NCBI GenBank assembly: GCA_963714795.1
Contig: CAVQPS010000009.1
Span: forward strand, 744,001 to 808,000
Direction of reading: 5' to 3'
Source: DATIXJ01 sp963714795
GTDB taxonomy: Bacteria > Bacteroidota > Ignavibacteria > UBA10030 > SZUA-254
DNA: 64,000 nucleotides
This document shows, one piece after another, positions 30,105-39,213 of this stretch (position 1 is the first letter of the stretch; every line of letters begins with the position of its first letter). Under the pieces are notes generated by a model. That model did no database searches. It worked only from the letters and a program-made list of their open reading frames with translations, and was not told the origin of the DNA. The position numbers were made by a program, and so were the translations under genes.

Positions 30105-31478
30105 ATGGCAATTGCAACAATAAATCCCGCAACCGGAAAATTGATTTCATCATTTCGGGCTCTCACCGAACAGGAAATTCAGCAGAAACTTGTTCGTGCT
30201 CGTGAAGCATTTTCTCTTCACAAGACGACAACATTTGCCGGGAGGGCGGCGATGATGAATGAAGCGGCACGAATTCTCGATTCAGAAAAAGCATCATTCG
30301 GAAAATTGATGACACTTGAAATGGGAAAACCGATTGTTGCCGCGATGGAGGAAGCAGTGAAGTCCGCGTGGGTGTGCCGCTATTATGCCGAACATGCAGA
30401 ACAATTTCTTGCCGACGAAATTGTTGCGACGAATGCGACGAAAAGCTACATCAAGTATCAGCCGCTTGGTCCGGTTCTTGCCGTGATGCCGTGGAATTTT
30501 CCGTTCTGGCAGGTGTTTCGATTTGCCGCGCCGGCGTTGATGGCGGGAAATGTCGGATTGCTCAAACATGCTTCCAATGTTCCTCAATGTGCGCTTGCCA
30601 TCGAAAATATTTTCCTGCGTGCCGGTTTTCCGGAAGGAGTTTTTCAGACGCTTCTCATCGGCTCCGATCAGGTTCAATCGGTTCTTGAAGATTCAACGGT
30701 GAAGGCGGTGACGCTGACAGGCAGTGAACCGGCTGGACGAACAGTGGCGGGGCTCGCCGGAAGGCTTATCAAAAAAACAGTGCTCGAGCTTGGCGGCAGT
30801 GATCCGTTTATTGTCATGCCGAGTGCCGACCTGGAACAGGCAATTCCCCTTGCCGTAAAAGCCCGCACGATCAATAACGGTCAATCATGCATTGCGGCAA
30901 AACGATTTATTGTTCATCAAAAAATTTATGACCTGTTTGAAAAGCAATTCGTCGGGATGATGGAACGATTGGTTGTCGGCGATCCGATGGATGAGCGATC
31001 AGATATCGGTCCGCTTGCGACCGAAGATGGCGCTCAAACACTTGAAGATCAGGTTCGACGCACCGTTGCTGTAGGGGCTCGCGTTCTTACCGGCGGGAAA
31101 CGGCTTTCCCGGCCCGGAAATTTTTATCCTCCCACCGTTATCACCGATATTCCGCGTAATTCTCCCGCGTATTGTGAAGAGTTATTCGGTCCTGTTGCGT
31201 TATTGTTTCGGGTGAACAGTATCGAAGAAGCTGTCGCTCTTGCAAACGATACACCGTTCGGGCTCGGCAGTGCCGCATGGACGGATGATCCGGTTGAACA
31301 ACAGTATTGTATCGAACATCTTGAGGCAGGAGCTGTGTTCATTAACGGGATGGTTGCCTCCGATCCGCGCCTTCCGTTCGGCGGCGTGAAAAATTCCGGC
31401 TACGGCCGTGAACTAAGCGCACACGGCATACGCGAATTTGTCAACATCAAAACCGTTTGGATGAAAGAACATAGTTAA
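30105..31478 (+). CDS. NAD(P)-dependent succinate-semialdehyde dehydrogenase family
   Basis: A complete 457-residue aldehyde dehydrogenase. Visible motifs are 'MPWNFPFWQVFRFAAPAL' (cofactor/entry region), 'LTGSEPAGRTV', the general base in 'LELGGSDPF' (Glu228) and the nucleophile in 'NNGQSCIAAKRF' (Cys262). The short N-terminus and these motifs match the GabD1-like short succinate-semialdehyde dehydrogenases, which oxidise succinate semialdehyde or related aldehydes. It abuts the next gene with no gap (TAAATG), so it may be the first gene of the long glycan operon, although its reaction has no obvious place in glycan breakdown. Confidence 0.9.
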   Translation: MAIATINPATGKLISSFRALTEQEIQQKLVRAREAFSLHKTTTFAGRAAMMNEAARILDSEKASFGKLMTLEMGKPIVAAMEEAVKSAWVCRYYAEHAEQFLADEIVATNATKSYIKYQPLGPVLAVMPWNFPFWQVFRFAAPALMAGNVGLLKHASNVPQCALAIENIFLRAGFPEGVFQTLLIGSDQVQSVLEDSTVKAVTLTGSEPAGRTVAGLAGRLIKKTVLELGGSDPFIVMPSADLEQAIPLAVKARTINNGQSCIAAKRFIVHQKIYDLFEKQFVGMMERLVVGDPMDERSDIGPLATEDGAQTLEDQVRRTVAVGARVLTGGKRLSRPGNFYPPTVITDIPRNSPAYCEELFGPVALLFRVNSIEEAVALANDTPFGLGSAAWTDDPVEQQYCIEHLEAGAVFINGMVASDPRLPFGGVKNSGYGRELSAHGIREFVNIKTVWMKEHS

Positions 31479-32354
31479 ATGAATCCCAATCTCGTCATAC
31501 TTGCCGGCGGAGTTTCGTCGCGGATGAAAAAGGTTACGCATCAGCCCCCATTGGTCGATGCACGGTTACAACAGGAAGCGCTTTCGAAATCGAAATCGAT
31601 GATCGGTGTGGGTTATCAGGGAACTCCGCTCATGGATTATGTATTGTTCAATGCCCGCGAGGCCGGATACCGTGACATCGTGATCGTGGTGGGTAAGGAC
31701 AATGACCATGTTCGGGAACATTACGGGCACAACGATCGGGATAATTCTTTTCACGGATTGAATATTTCGTATGCAGTACAAACAATTCCATCCGGAAGAA
31801 CAAAACCGCTCGGCACCGCGGATGCACTTCTTCAGGCATTGCACGTGAGGGATGATTGGCGCGGTCAACGACTGACGGCCTGTAACAGCGACAATCTTTA
31901 CTCCCGGAATGCATTTCGATTGCTTCTTCATGATAAACATTCAGCAGCGCTGATCGATTATCATAGAGATGCATTGCAATGTGAGCAATCACGGATCGAA
32001 CACTTTTCGGTCATTCAAAAAAATTCCGATGGGTATTTAACGGCAATCATCGAGAAACCATCATCACATCAAATTACGCTTGCTTCTGATCCGGAAGGAA
32101 GAGTTGGCGTAAGTATGAATATCTTTCGGTTTACGTATGACGATGTTGTGCCGTATTTAGAGACTGTTCAGATGCATCCGGTCCGGCAGGAAAAAGAATT
32201 GCCTCAAGCGATTATGATGATGATTGCCGATAACCCTCGTGCGATGTTTACCATTCCTCTTTCGGAAGCCGTTCCCGATCTGACACATCAGGACGATATC
32301 CGCAATGTGCAGGAATATCTTCAAAAAGAATTTCCCAATTTTTCATTCTCATGA
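31479..32354 (+). CDS. Nucleotidyltransferase family protein (sugar-1-phosphate type)
   Basis: A 291-residue protein with the glucose-1-phosphate nucleotidyltransferase fold. It opens with the 'VILAGGVSSRMKK' NTP-binding loop, then 'PLMDYVLFNAREAGYRDIVI', 'GTADALLQAL' and a metal-site 'ACNSDNLYS'. Such enzymes couple a sugar phosphate to a nucleotide; which sugar cannot be read here. The start follows the dehydrogenase stop directly and the stop overlaps the GH35 start by four bases, so it is embedded in the operon and may reuse a released sugar. Confidence 0.8.
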   Translation: MNPNLVILAGGVSSRMKKVTHQPPLVDARLQQEALSKSKSMIGVGYQGTPLMDYVLFNAREAGYRDIVIVVGKDNDHVREHYGHNDRDNSFHGLNISYAVQTIPSGRTKPLGTADALLQALHVRDDWRGQRLTACNSDNLYSRNAFRLLLHDKHSAALIDYHRDALQCEQSRIEHFSVIQKNSDGYLTAIIEKPSSHQITLASDPEGRVGVSMNIFRFTYDDVVPYLETVQMHPVRQEKELPQAIMMMIADNPRAMFTIPLSEAVPDLTHQDDIRNVQEYLQKEFPNFSFS

Positions 32355-34660
32355 ATATGAAATTGTTCATTCATCTTTCGATTGCGCTGATAATCTTTAC
32401 GGGAACAGTTCCGGCACAACCATTTACAATCGATCACGGTCAGTTTCTTCTTCATGACAAACCGTTTCAAATGATGAGCGGTGAAATGCATTACGCACGC
32501 ATCCCGCCGGAATACTGGCGCCAGCGGTTGATGATGGCAAAAAGTATGGGGTTGAATACAGTTTCGACATACGTGTTTTGGAATCTTCATGAGCCGAAGC
32601 GGGGAGAGTTTACCTTTTCCGGAATTGCGGATATTGCAAAATTTGTCAAAATCGCACAGGAGGTCGGATTATATGTTATTCTTCGCCCCGGTCCGTACGT
32701 TTGTGCGGAATGGGAGTTCGGCGGATATCCGTCGTGGCTTCTGAAGGACCACGATCTGATCGTCAGAAAAAATGACAGGAAATTTCTGGACGCGTGCGAG
32801 AACTACCTTGTCCGGTTGGGAAAAGAACTTGCGCCGTTGCAAATCACTCATGGCGGACCGATCATTATGGTGCAGGTTGAAAATGAATACGGTTCATACG
32901 GTGACGACACTCTCTACGTCGGCAAGATCCGCGATATGATTCTGAAAGCCGGTTTCGATGTGCCGCTTTTCAGTGCGGATGGTCCTTCACAAATGCACAA
33001 TGCTGTTGTGTCCGGTGTGCTTCCTGCTGTGAACGGTGCTGTCGGTGAAGAAGTGTTTTCTGCCATTAAAAATTTTCATCCCGAAGGACCATTTTTCGTT
33101 CCCGAATATTATCCCGGCTGGCTCGATCATTGGGGCGAACAACATGCTCACACTGATGCGCACACCAATGCCGCTGAAATTGATTCGATGCTGAAGCTGG
33201 GCATTTCGGTCAATCTGTATATGTTTCATGGCGGAACAAATTTCGGTTTTATGAACGGCGCAAATGACGGCGGAACGTTTCAGCCCCAGCCGACAAGCTA
33301 CGATTACGATGCACCGCTCGACGAAGCCGGAAGACCGACGCAGAAATATTATGCACTGAGAGAAATTTATCTTCGCCATCAGCCGGCGGGCACGACGGTT
33401 CCCGATGTTCCCCCGGCAAATCCGGTGATTTCCATTCCCCGTTTTGTACTGAACGAAACGATGAGTTTATTTGATAAACTTCCTAAACCGGTTTCTTCAT
33501 TGAAACCGCTTTCGATGGAGGATGTCGGTCAATCATATGGTTATATTTTGTATAGAACACAATTGACGGAACGGGATTCCGGTTTACTGGTTCTTAAAAA
33601 TCTTTGTGATTATGGAATTGTTTTCCTCAACGGAACAAAAATCGCTTCGCTTGATCGAAGACATCGTCAACATTCCGTCAAACTCAACGTGAAAAAAAAT
33701 CCGTCGGATCTCGATATCCTGGTGGAAAATGAAGGGCGTATCAATTACGGTGAAGACCTTCCCGATAATCGTAAAGGAATAACGGAAAAAGTTTTGCTCA
33801 ATGGAAAAGAATTAACCGACTGGCAAATATATTCTTTGCCGTTGGATGATATTTCTTCGCTTTCGTTCTCGTCAAAGGAAAATGTCTCGGCGCCGGTAGT
33901 TCGCCATGGTACGTTTTCTCTCGACCGTGTCGGCGATACATTTTTCGATATGCATGGCTGGGGCAAAGGTGCAATATGGGTGAACGGGCATAACGCAGGA
34001 CGTTTCTGGTACATCGGTCCCCAGCAAACATTGTATATCCCCGGCGTGTGGTTGCATCAGGGATTGAATGATGTCGTGGTGCTTGATATTGAAAATGATT
34101 CGGCGAAATCTATCGAAGGATTGCCGGAACCGATTCTTAACACGCTCGTTGAAGATAAACTTGCGCCACCGCGACCCGTTCGTCGCAAAGGAATAATTCA
34201 ATTAACGGCCGATAAGATTGTGAAAGAAGGAACATTCGTTCCGGGAAGCGCGGCACAAGTTGTAATGTTTGTTCCGGTTCATGGCCGTTTTGTGTGTCTG
34301 CAATCCCTTTCATCTCTCAATAACGATCCGTTTGCTTCCATTGCAGAATTGAATCTGACGGATGATCATGGCAATATTCTTCCGCGGGATACATGGAAAA
34401 TTTATTATGTCGATAGCGAAGAGCTTGATGCCGAAGACGGACAGGCAGAAAATATTTTCGATGACGATCCTGCAACGATCTGGCACACGCAATGGAGTGC
34501 ACAACAACCGGCTCACCCTCATGAAATTGCAATTGATTTGGGCGATGAGTACGTTATCGGAGGATTTCAGTATCTGCCCCGAGCACAAAACCGGCCCGGG
34601 AAAATTCAATCGTATAAATTCTTCGTGCAACAAAAACCTTTTGCCATCACCTCACCCTAA
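32351..34660 (+). CDS. GH35 beta-galactosidase, secreted
   Basis: A 769-residue enzyme with a signal peptide ('LFIHLSIALIIFTGTVPAQ'). The GH35 barrel occupies about residues 25-350: 'RPGPYVCAEWEFGG', acid/base Glu179 in 'VENEYGSYG', nucleophile Glu252 in 'FVPEYYPGW'. Jelly-roll domains follow, including 'GWGKGAIWVNGHNAGRFWYIG', and the C-terminus looks like an F5/8 type C carbohydrate-binding domain. The family removes terminal beta-galactose. In this cluster it fits trimming of complex N-glycan antennae (inference). Confidence 0.95.
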   Translation: MNMKLFIHLSIALIIFTGTVPAQPFTIDHGQFLLHDKPFQMMSGEMHYARIPPEYWRQRLMMAKSMGLNTVSTYVFWNLHEPKRGEFTFSGIADIAKFVKIAQEVGLYVILRPGPYVCAEWEFGGYPSWLLKDHDLIVRKNDRKFLDACENYLVRLGKELAPLQITHGGPIIMVQVENEYGSYGDDTLYVGKIRDMILKAGFDVPLFSADGPSQMHNAVVSGVLPAVNGAVGEEVFSAIKNFHPEGPFFVPEYYPGWLDHWGEQHAHTDAHTNAAEIDSMLKLGISVNLYMFHGGTNFGFMNGANDGGTFQPQPTSYDYDAPLDEAGRPTQKYYALREIYLRHQPAGTTVPDVPPANPVISIPRFVLNETMSLFDKLPKPVSSLKPLSMEDVGQSYGYILYRTQLTERDSGLLVLKNLCDYGIVFLNGTKIASLDRRHRQHSVKLNVKKNPSDLDILVENEGRINYGEDLPDNRKGITEKVLLNGKELTDWQIYSLPLDDISSLSFSSKENVSAPVVRHGTFSLDRVGDTFFDMHGWGKGAIWVNGHNAGRFWYIGPQQTLYIPGVWLHQGLNDVVVLDIENDSAKSIEGLPEPILNTLVEDKLAPPRPVRRKGIIQLTADKIVKEGTFVPGSAAQVVMFVPVHGRFVCLQSLSSLNNDPFASIAELNLTDDHGNILPRDTWKIYYVDSEELDAEDGQAENIFDDDPATIWHTQWSAQQPAHPHEIAIDLGDEYVIGGFQYLPRAQNRPGKIQSYKFFVQQKPFAITSP

Positions 34661-34663
34661 AAT

Positions 34664-37069
34664 ATGAAACTACTTCACATTCTCTTCTGCCTGATTTTTG
34701 TTTTATCGTTGACGATTCTGAATGCGCACGCCCAACGCAGCGAACAGATCGGTAAATTTGTTTCCTATCAAAAAACCGATCATGGCGTTCTCATTACTGC
34801 AGAGAACGCGAAGATTATGCTGACGGTTTATTCTCCGACAGTTATTCGGGTGCGAGCTGTAAAAAAAGATTTCGACAGGGACTTTTCCTATGCCGTCGTC
34901 AAGCAGGCGGAAGGGATTTTTTCCCGAATTGCCGAAGATGCTCATCAGCTTACATTGTCGACCGATTCACTTACCATCTTGGTACTCAAAAAAAATTGTG
35001 GCCTCCGGTTTTTCAATCAAGAAAAAAAACTTCTGAATGAAGATGATGCAGGCCTTGGAATTTCATGGCAGGGCACGGAAGTCACCTGCTACAAAAAGCT
35101 TTTTGCCGATGAACGGTTCATCGGGCTCGGTGAAAAAGTCGGCGGACCTGATCGCCGCGGAACAGCGTATACCAACTGGAATACCGATCATTATGCATAC
35201 AGGGTCGATGACGATCCGCTCTATACTTCTATTCCATTTTTTATCGGGTTGCACGATCATGTCGTCTACGGAATATTTCTTGATAATTCCTACCGTACCA
35301 CGTTCGATTTCGGGGCATCTTCCGATAACCGGCTTTCCAGTTTTTCCGCAAGCGATGGTGAGATGAATTATTATTTTTTTGGTAACAGCACCGTGGCTTC
35401 CATTATTGAAGCGTACACATCACTGACCGGTCGAATGCCGATGCCGCCGAAGTGGAGTCTCGGGTATCAGCAATGCCGCTGGAGTTATTATCCCGATACG
35501 GAAGTGCTCAATGTTGCAAAAACATTCCGCGAGCATCACATTCCTGCCGATGTGATCTATCTCGATATTCATTATATGGACGGATATAAAATCTTTACCT
35601 GGAGTCCGGAACGATTTCCGGATCCGAAAAAAATGATCGATTCATTGAAGGCTATGGGATTTCATGTCGTCACGATCGTCGATCCGGGAATAAAAGTGGA
35701 ACAGGGATATTTTGCATACGATCAGGGCGTTGCCAACGATTATTTCGTCAAATATCCCGACGGAAATTTTTATATCGGCAGTGTGTGGCCCGGAAGATGT
35801 CATTTCCCCGATTTTACAAAACCAAATGTGCGTGCATGGTGGGGAAAATCTTTCTCGAGACTCATCATGCCCGGAGTGGAAGGATTCTGGAACGATATGA
35901 ACGAACCGGCGACGTGGGGACAGCATATTCCCGATCCGGTACAATTCGATTTCGACGGCGGACAGACAACGATCAAAGAAGCACACAATGTCTACGGTAT
36001 GCAGATGGCACGCAGTACATTTGAAGGAACATCTTCATTGATGGACGGCAAGCGGCCGTTTGTTTTGACCCGTGCCGGCTATGCAGGTGTGCAGCGATAT
36101 TCATCGGTGTGGACGGGCGACAATGTTCCGTCGGATGAACATATGCTCCTTGCCGTTCGTCTCGTGAACAGCATGGGAATTTCCGGACTCCCGTTTACCG
36201 GTTCCGATATCGGAGGATTTTCCGGCGACGCAACTCCGGAGTTGTTTTCCCGCTGGATGTCGATCGGCACATACACACCGTTGTTCCGCAATCATAAACA
36301 ATTCGGCATGAAACGGCAGGAGCCGTGGTCAATGGGCGAGGACGTTGAAGGACGTGTCCGCCAATCGATCGAACAGCGATACCGTTTGATGCCGTACATC
36401 TATTCCACATTTTATCAGGCGACGCAAACCGGTTTGCCGGTTTCGCGTTCTCTTGCCATCGATTATACATTCGACGAGCATACGTTTGGGGATCATTATC
36501 AAAACGAATATTGCTTCGGCGATAATATTCTTGTCGCACCGGTCGCCAGCAAAGAGAATTATGCCGACGTGTATTTGCCGGAAGGAGGTTGGTACCGGTT
36601 AAGCAGTGAACAATTTTATAACGGAAACCAGTCTGCTGTTGTCGCCGCGCCGCTGGACGATCTTCCCGTCTTTGTCAGGGCGGGCGGTATTATTCCGATG
36701 CAGTCGGTTACTCAAAACACATCACAACTGCCATCGGATACTCTTCAGCTTCATGTTTTTTACGGCACGCAGAAGAATTCATTTCTCTATTATGAGGATG
36801 ACGGAACGACATACGCCTATCGAAACGGCGAGTATTATAAACGCCGCATTACGTTCGATCCGCAAGAAAAAGCAATTGATATCACTCAAGTTGAAGGATC
36901 ATATCTCACGAATTTTTCTCATCTTGATATAATTCTTCACGGATTCGACGGAGCAGACAATATTTCGGTCGATACGAAATCCGTCCAACCGAAGGTCGTC
37001 AATCCAAAATTAAAAACGAAAAGTATCGTGATTCCGAATTCTCATAACGACATCATGATCAAATGGTGA
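34664..37069 (+). CDS. GH31 alpha-glycosidase, secreted
   Basis: An 801-residue protein with signal peptide ('LLHILFCLIFVLSLTILNAHA'). The catalytic barrel bears the family signature 'GFWNDMNEPATWG', in which Asp411 is the nucleophile; 'SDIGGFSGDATPELFSRW' follows near the acid/base region. GH31 covers alpha-glucosidases, alpha-xylosidases, alpha-galactosidases and others, and specificity is not decidable by eye. It starts three bases after the GH35 stop. Removal of alpha-linked glucose or galactose caps from N-glycans would suit the context. Confidence 0.94.
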   Translation: MKLLHILFCLIFVLSLTILNAHAQRSEQIGKFVSYQKTDHGVLITAENAKIMLTVYSPTVIRVRAVKKDFDRDFSYAVVKQAEGIFSRIAEDAHQLTLSTDSLTILVLKKNCGLRFFNQEKKLLNEDDAGLGISWQGTEVTCYKKLFADERFIGLGEKVGGPDRRGTAYTNWNTDHYAYRVDDDPLYTSIPFFIGLHDHVVYGIFLDNSYRTTFDFGASSDNRLSSFSASDGEMNYYFFGNSTVASIIEAYTSLTGRMPMPPKWSLGYQQCRWSYYPDTEVLNVAKTFREHHIPADVIYLDIHYMDGYKIFTWSPERFPDPKKMIDSLKAMGFHVVTIVDPGIKVEQGYFAYDQGVANDYFVKYPDGNFYIGSVWPGRCHFPDFTKPNVRAWWGKSFSRLIMPGVEGFWNDMNEPATWGQHIPDPVQFDFDGGQTTIKEAHNVYGMQMARSTFEGTSSLMDGKRPFVLTRAGYAGVQRYSSVWTGDNVPSDEHMLLAVRLVNSMGISGLPFTGSDIGGFSGDATPELFSRWMSIGTYTPLFRNHKQFGMKRQEPWSMGEDVEGRVRQSIEQRYRLMPYIYSTFYQATQTGLPVSRSLAIDYTFDEHTFGDHYQNEYCFGDNILVAPVASKENYADVYLPEGGWYRLSSEQFYNGNQSAVVAAPLDDLPVFVRAGGIIPMQSVTQNTSQLPSDTLQLHVFYGTQKNSFLYYEDDGTTYAYRNGEYYKRRITFDPQEKAIDITQVEGSYLTNFSHLDIILHGFDGADNISVDTKSVQPKVVNPKLKTKSIVIPNSHNDIMIKW

Positions 37070-39207
37070 ATCTCTCCCCAAAACGATTGAGAGGTTTTAT
37101 CAAAAAAATCGTTTTCCTTTTGATGATAGGATGTTCTGTGCTTTCTTTTGCTCAAGTGACCGGACAACATACTATCATCAAAGTTGCATGTATCGGCAAC
37201 AGCATTACGTATGGAAATGGAGTCCGGGACAGGGAACATTTTTCATATCCATCGCAATTGCAACGAATGCTGGGCAAAGGGTGGGAAGTGAAAAATTTCG
37301 GTTCGAGCGGGAGAACGCTTCTGCGGCAAGGCGATTATCCGTACTGGAATGAAAAAGAATTTCTCGGCGCGAAAAATTTCAACCCCGATATCGTTATCAT
37401 CAAGCTCGGCACGAACGATTCCAAACCGTGGAACTGGAAACACCGGGATGAATTTGCCCGTGACTATTCCGATTTCATCGGGGAATTCCAAAAACTTCCG
37501 TCACATCCGAAAATTTTTATCTGCACGCCGGTTCCGGCATTTCCGGGAGACTGGGGAATCACCGATTCGGTTATACGCGGGGAGGTAATTCCGCTTGTCA
37601 GGAGCATTGCGGAACAAAACAATGTCGAAGTCATCGATCTTTATCGCGCATTAACCGGAAAACCGGAATATTTTCCCGACAAAGTTCACCCGAACGAACT
37701 TGGCTCACGATTGATGGCGGCAGAAATTTATAAACATCTCTGTCCAAATTGTTCTCCTGTTTTACCACCCGAGCCGTTGGAACCTCTTCCATCACAAAGG
37801 CAGCTTGCCTGGCAATCGCTGGAGTATGAGGCGTTTATTCATTTCAATATGAATACATTCACCGATAAAGAATGGGGCTATGGAGATGAATCGCCGTCGT
37901 TATTTGATCCTTCCGGTTTCGATGCAGACACGATTGTGCGAACGTTGAGCAATGCCGGTATGAAAGGACTGGTTCTCACATGCAAACACCATGACGGATT
38001 TTGTCTCTGGCCGTCGCGGTACACGACTCATTCAGTCAAGAATAGCCCGTGGAAAAATGGAACAGGAGATATTGTCAAAGAACTTGCCGATGCATGTCGC
38101 CGGTACGGAATGAAATTCGGTGTCTATCTTTCTCCGTGGGATCGCAATCAGAAAGATTACGGTCATTCTGAATATATCACCTATTATCGTAATCAACTTC
38201 GCGAGTTGCTGACAAATTACGGTGAAATTTCCGAAGTCTGGTTCGACGGAGCAAACGGCGGCGACGGGTATTACGGCGGCGCGCGGGAAACTCGGACGAT
38301 CGATCGTAAAACTTATTACGGTTGGAATGAAACATGGAATCTTGTCCGGCAGTTACAGCCGGATGCGGCAATTTTCAGCGATGTCGGTCCGGATATTCGC
38401 TGGATCGGTAATGAAAACGGCATCGCGGGCGCGACATGCTGGTCGATGTATACGCCGGTCGGGGAAAACGGTGACGATCCCGCTCCCGGCTATACGCGGT
38501 ATCAGGATGGAGTCGAAGGAAATAAAAACGGGAAATTCTGGCTTCCGGCAGAATGCGATGTTTCGATCAGACCGGGGTGGTTCTATCATGCGAACGAAGA
38601 CAGTCTGGTAAAAACTCCGCAACAATTGTTCGATCTTTATTGCCAATCGGTGGGGCACAACGCATCGTTGTTGTTGAACGTCCCGCTCGACCGCCACGGC
38701 AAAATATCACCTGCCGATGAAATGTCGTTGAGAGGTTTGAAAATTTTCTTGGATCAAGCATTTACAGACAATATTGCTTTAAACGCCAAAATAACTGCAT
38801 CATCATTTCGCGGAAATGAACCCAGGTTTTCACCAATCAACACGCTCGATGATGATTACGAAACGTACTGGACAACGGACGACAGCGTCACGACAGGAGC
38901 CCTATCTATTGAACTGGCGAGTCCGCAAGAATGTAATTGCATCTTGGTTCGTGAATATATTCCGATGGGTCAGCGTGTCGAAAAATTTAGCGTTGAAGCG
39001 TTTCGTCGGGGACATTGGCAAACAATTGCCGAAGCAACGACGATCGGTTTCAATAGAATATTGGAATTTCCCACTGTGAAGACGTCTCAAATGCGAATAA
39101 CTATTCTCCAATCGAAAGCTTGTCCGGTGATTTCAACGATTGGAATTTATCACTATTCCTCAATTTCAATCCGAATCAAAATGAATATTCAATTTTCAAT
39201 ACGATAA
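37063..39207 (+). CDS. SGNH esterase - GH29 alpha-L-fucosidase fusion
   Basis: A 714-residue protein with signal peptide and two enzymes. Residues about 35-235 are an SGNH/GDSL hydrolase: 'CIGNSITYGNG' (Ser), 'KLGTNDSKPW' and 'DKVHPNELG' (Asp-x-x-His). Residues about 245-575 are GH29: 'FIHFNMNTFTDKEWG', 'TCKHHDGFCLWPS' and the nucleophile in 'EVWFDGANGGDG'. The C-terminus ('NIALNAKITASSF') is an F5/8 type C-like domain. One chain could thus remove an ester group and then fucose. It overlaps the GH31 stop by 7 bases, so expression is coupled. Confidence 0.93.
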   Translation: MVNLSPKRLRGFIKKIVFLLMIGCSVLSFAQVTGQHTIIKVACIGNSITYGNGVRDREHFSYPSQLQRMLGKGWEVKNFGSSGRTLLRQGDYPYWNEKEFLGAKNFNPDIVIIKLGTNDSKPWNWKHRDEFARDYSDFIGEFQKLPSHPKIFICTPVPAFPGDWGITDSVIRGEVIPLVRSIAEQNNVEVIDLYRALTGKPEYFPDKVHPNELGSRLMAAEIYKHLCPNCSPVLPPEPLEPLPSQRQLAWQSLEYEAFIHFNMNTFTDKEWGYGDESPSLFDPSGFDADTIVRTLSNAGMKGLVLTCKHHDGFCLWPSRYTTHSVKNSPWKNGTGDIVKELADACRRYGMKFGVYLSPWDRNQKDYGHSEYITYYRNQLRELLTNYGEISEVWFDGANGGDGYYGGARETRTIDRKTYYGWNETWNLVRQLQPDAAIFSDVGPDIRWIGNENGIAGATCWSMYTPVGENGDDPAPGYTRYQDGVEGNKNGKFWLPAECDVSIRPGWFYHANEDSLVKTPQQLFDLYCQSVGHNASLLLNVPLDRHGKISPADEMSLRGLKIFLDQAFTDNIALNAKITASSFRGNEPRFSPINTLDDDYETYWTTDDSVTTGALSIELASPQECNCILVREYIPMGQRVEKFSVEAFRRGHWQTIAEATTIGFNRILEFPTVKTSQMRITILQSKACPVISTIGIYHYSSISIRIKMNIQFSIR

Positions 39208-39213
39208 TTTTTT

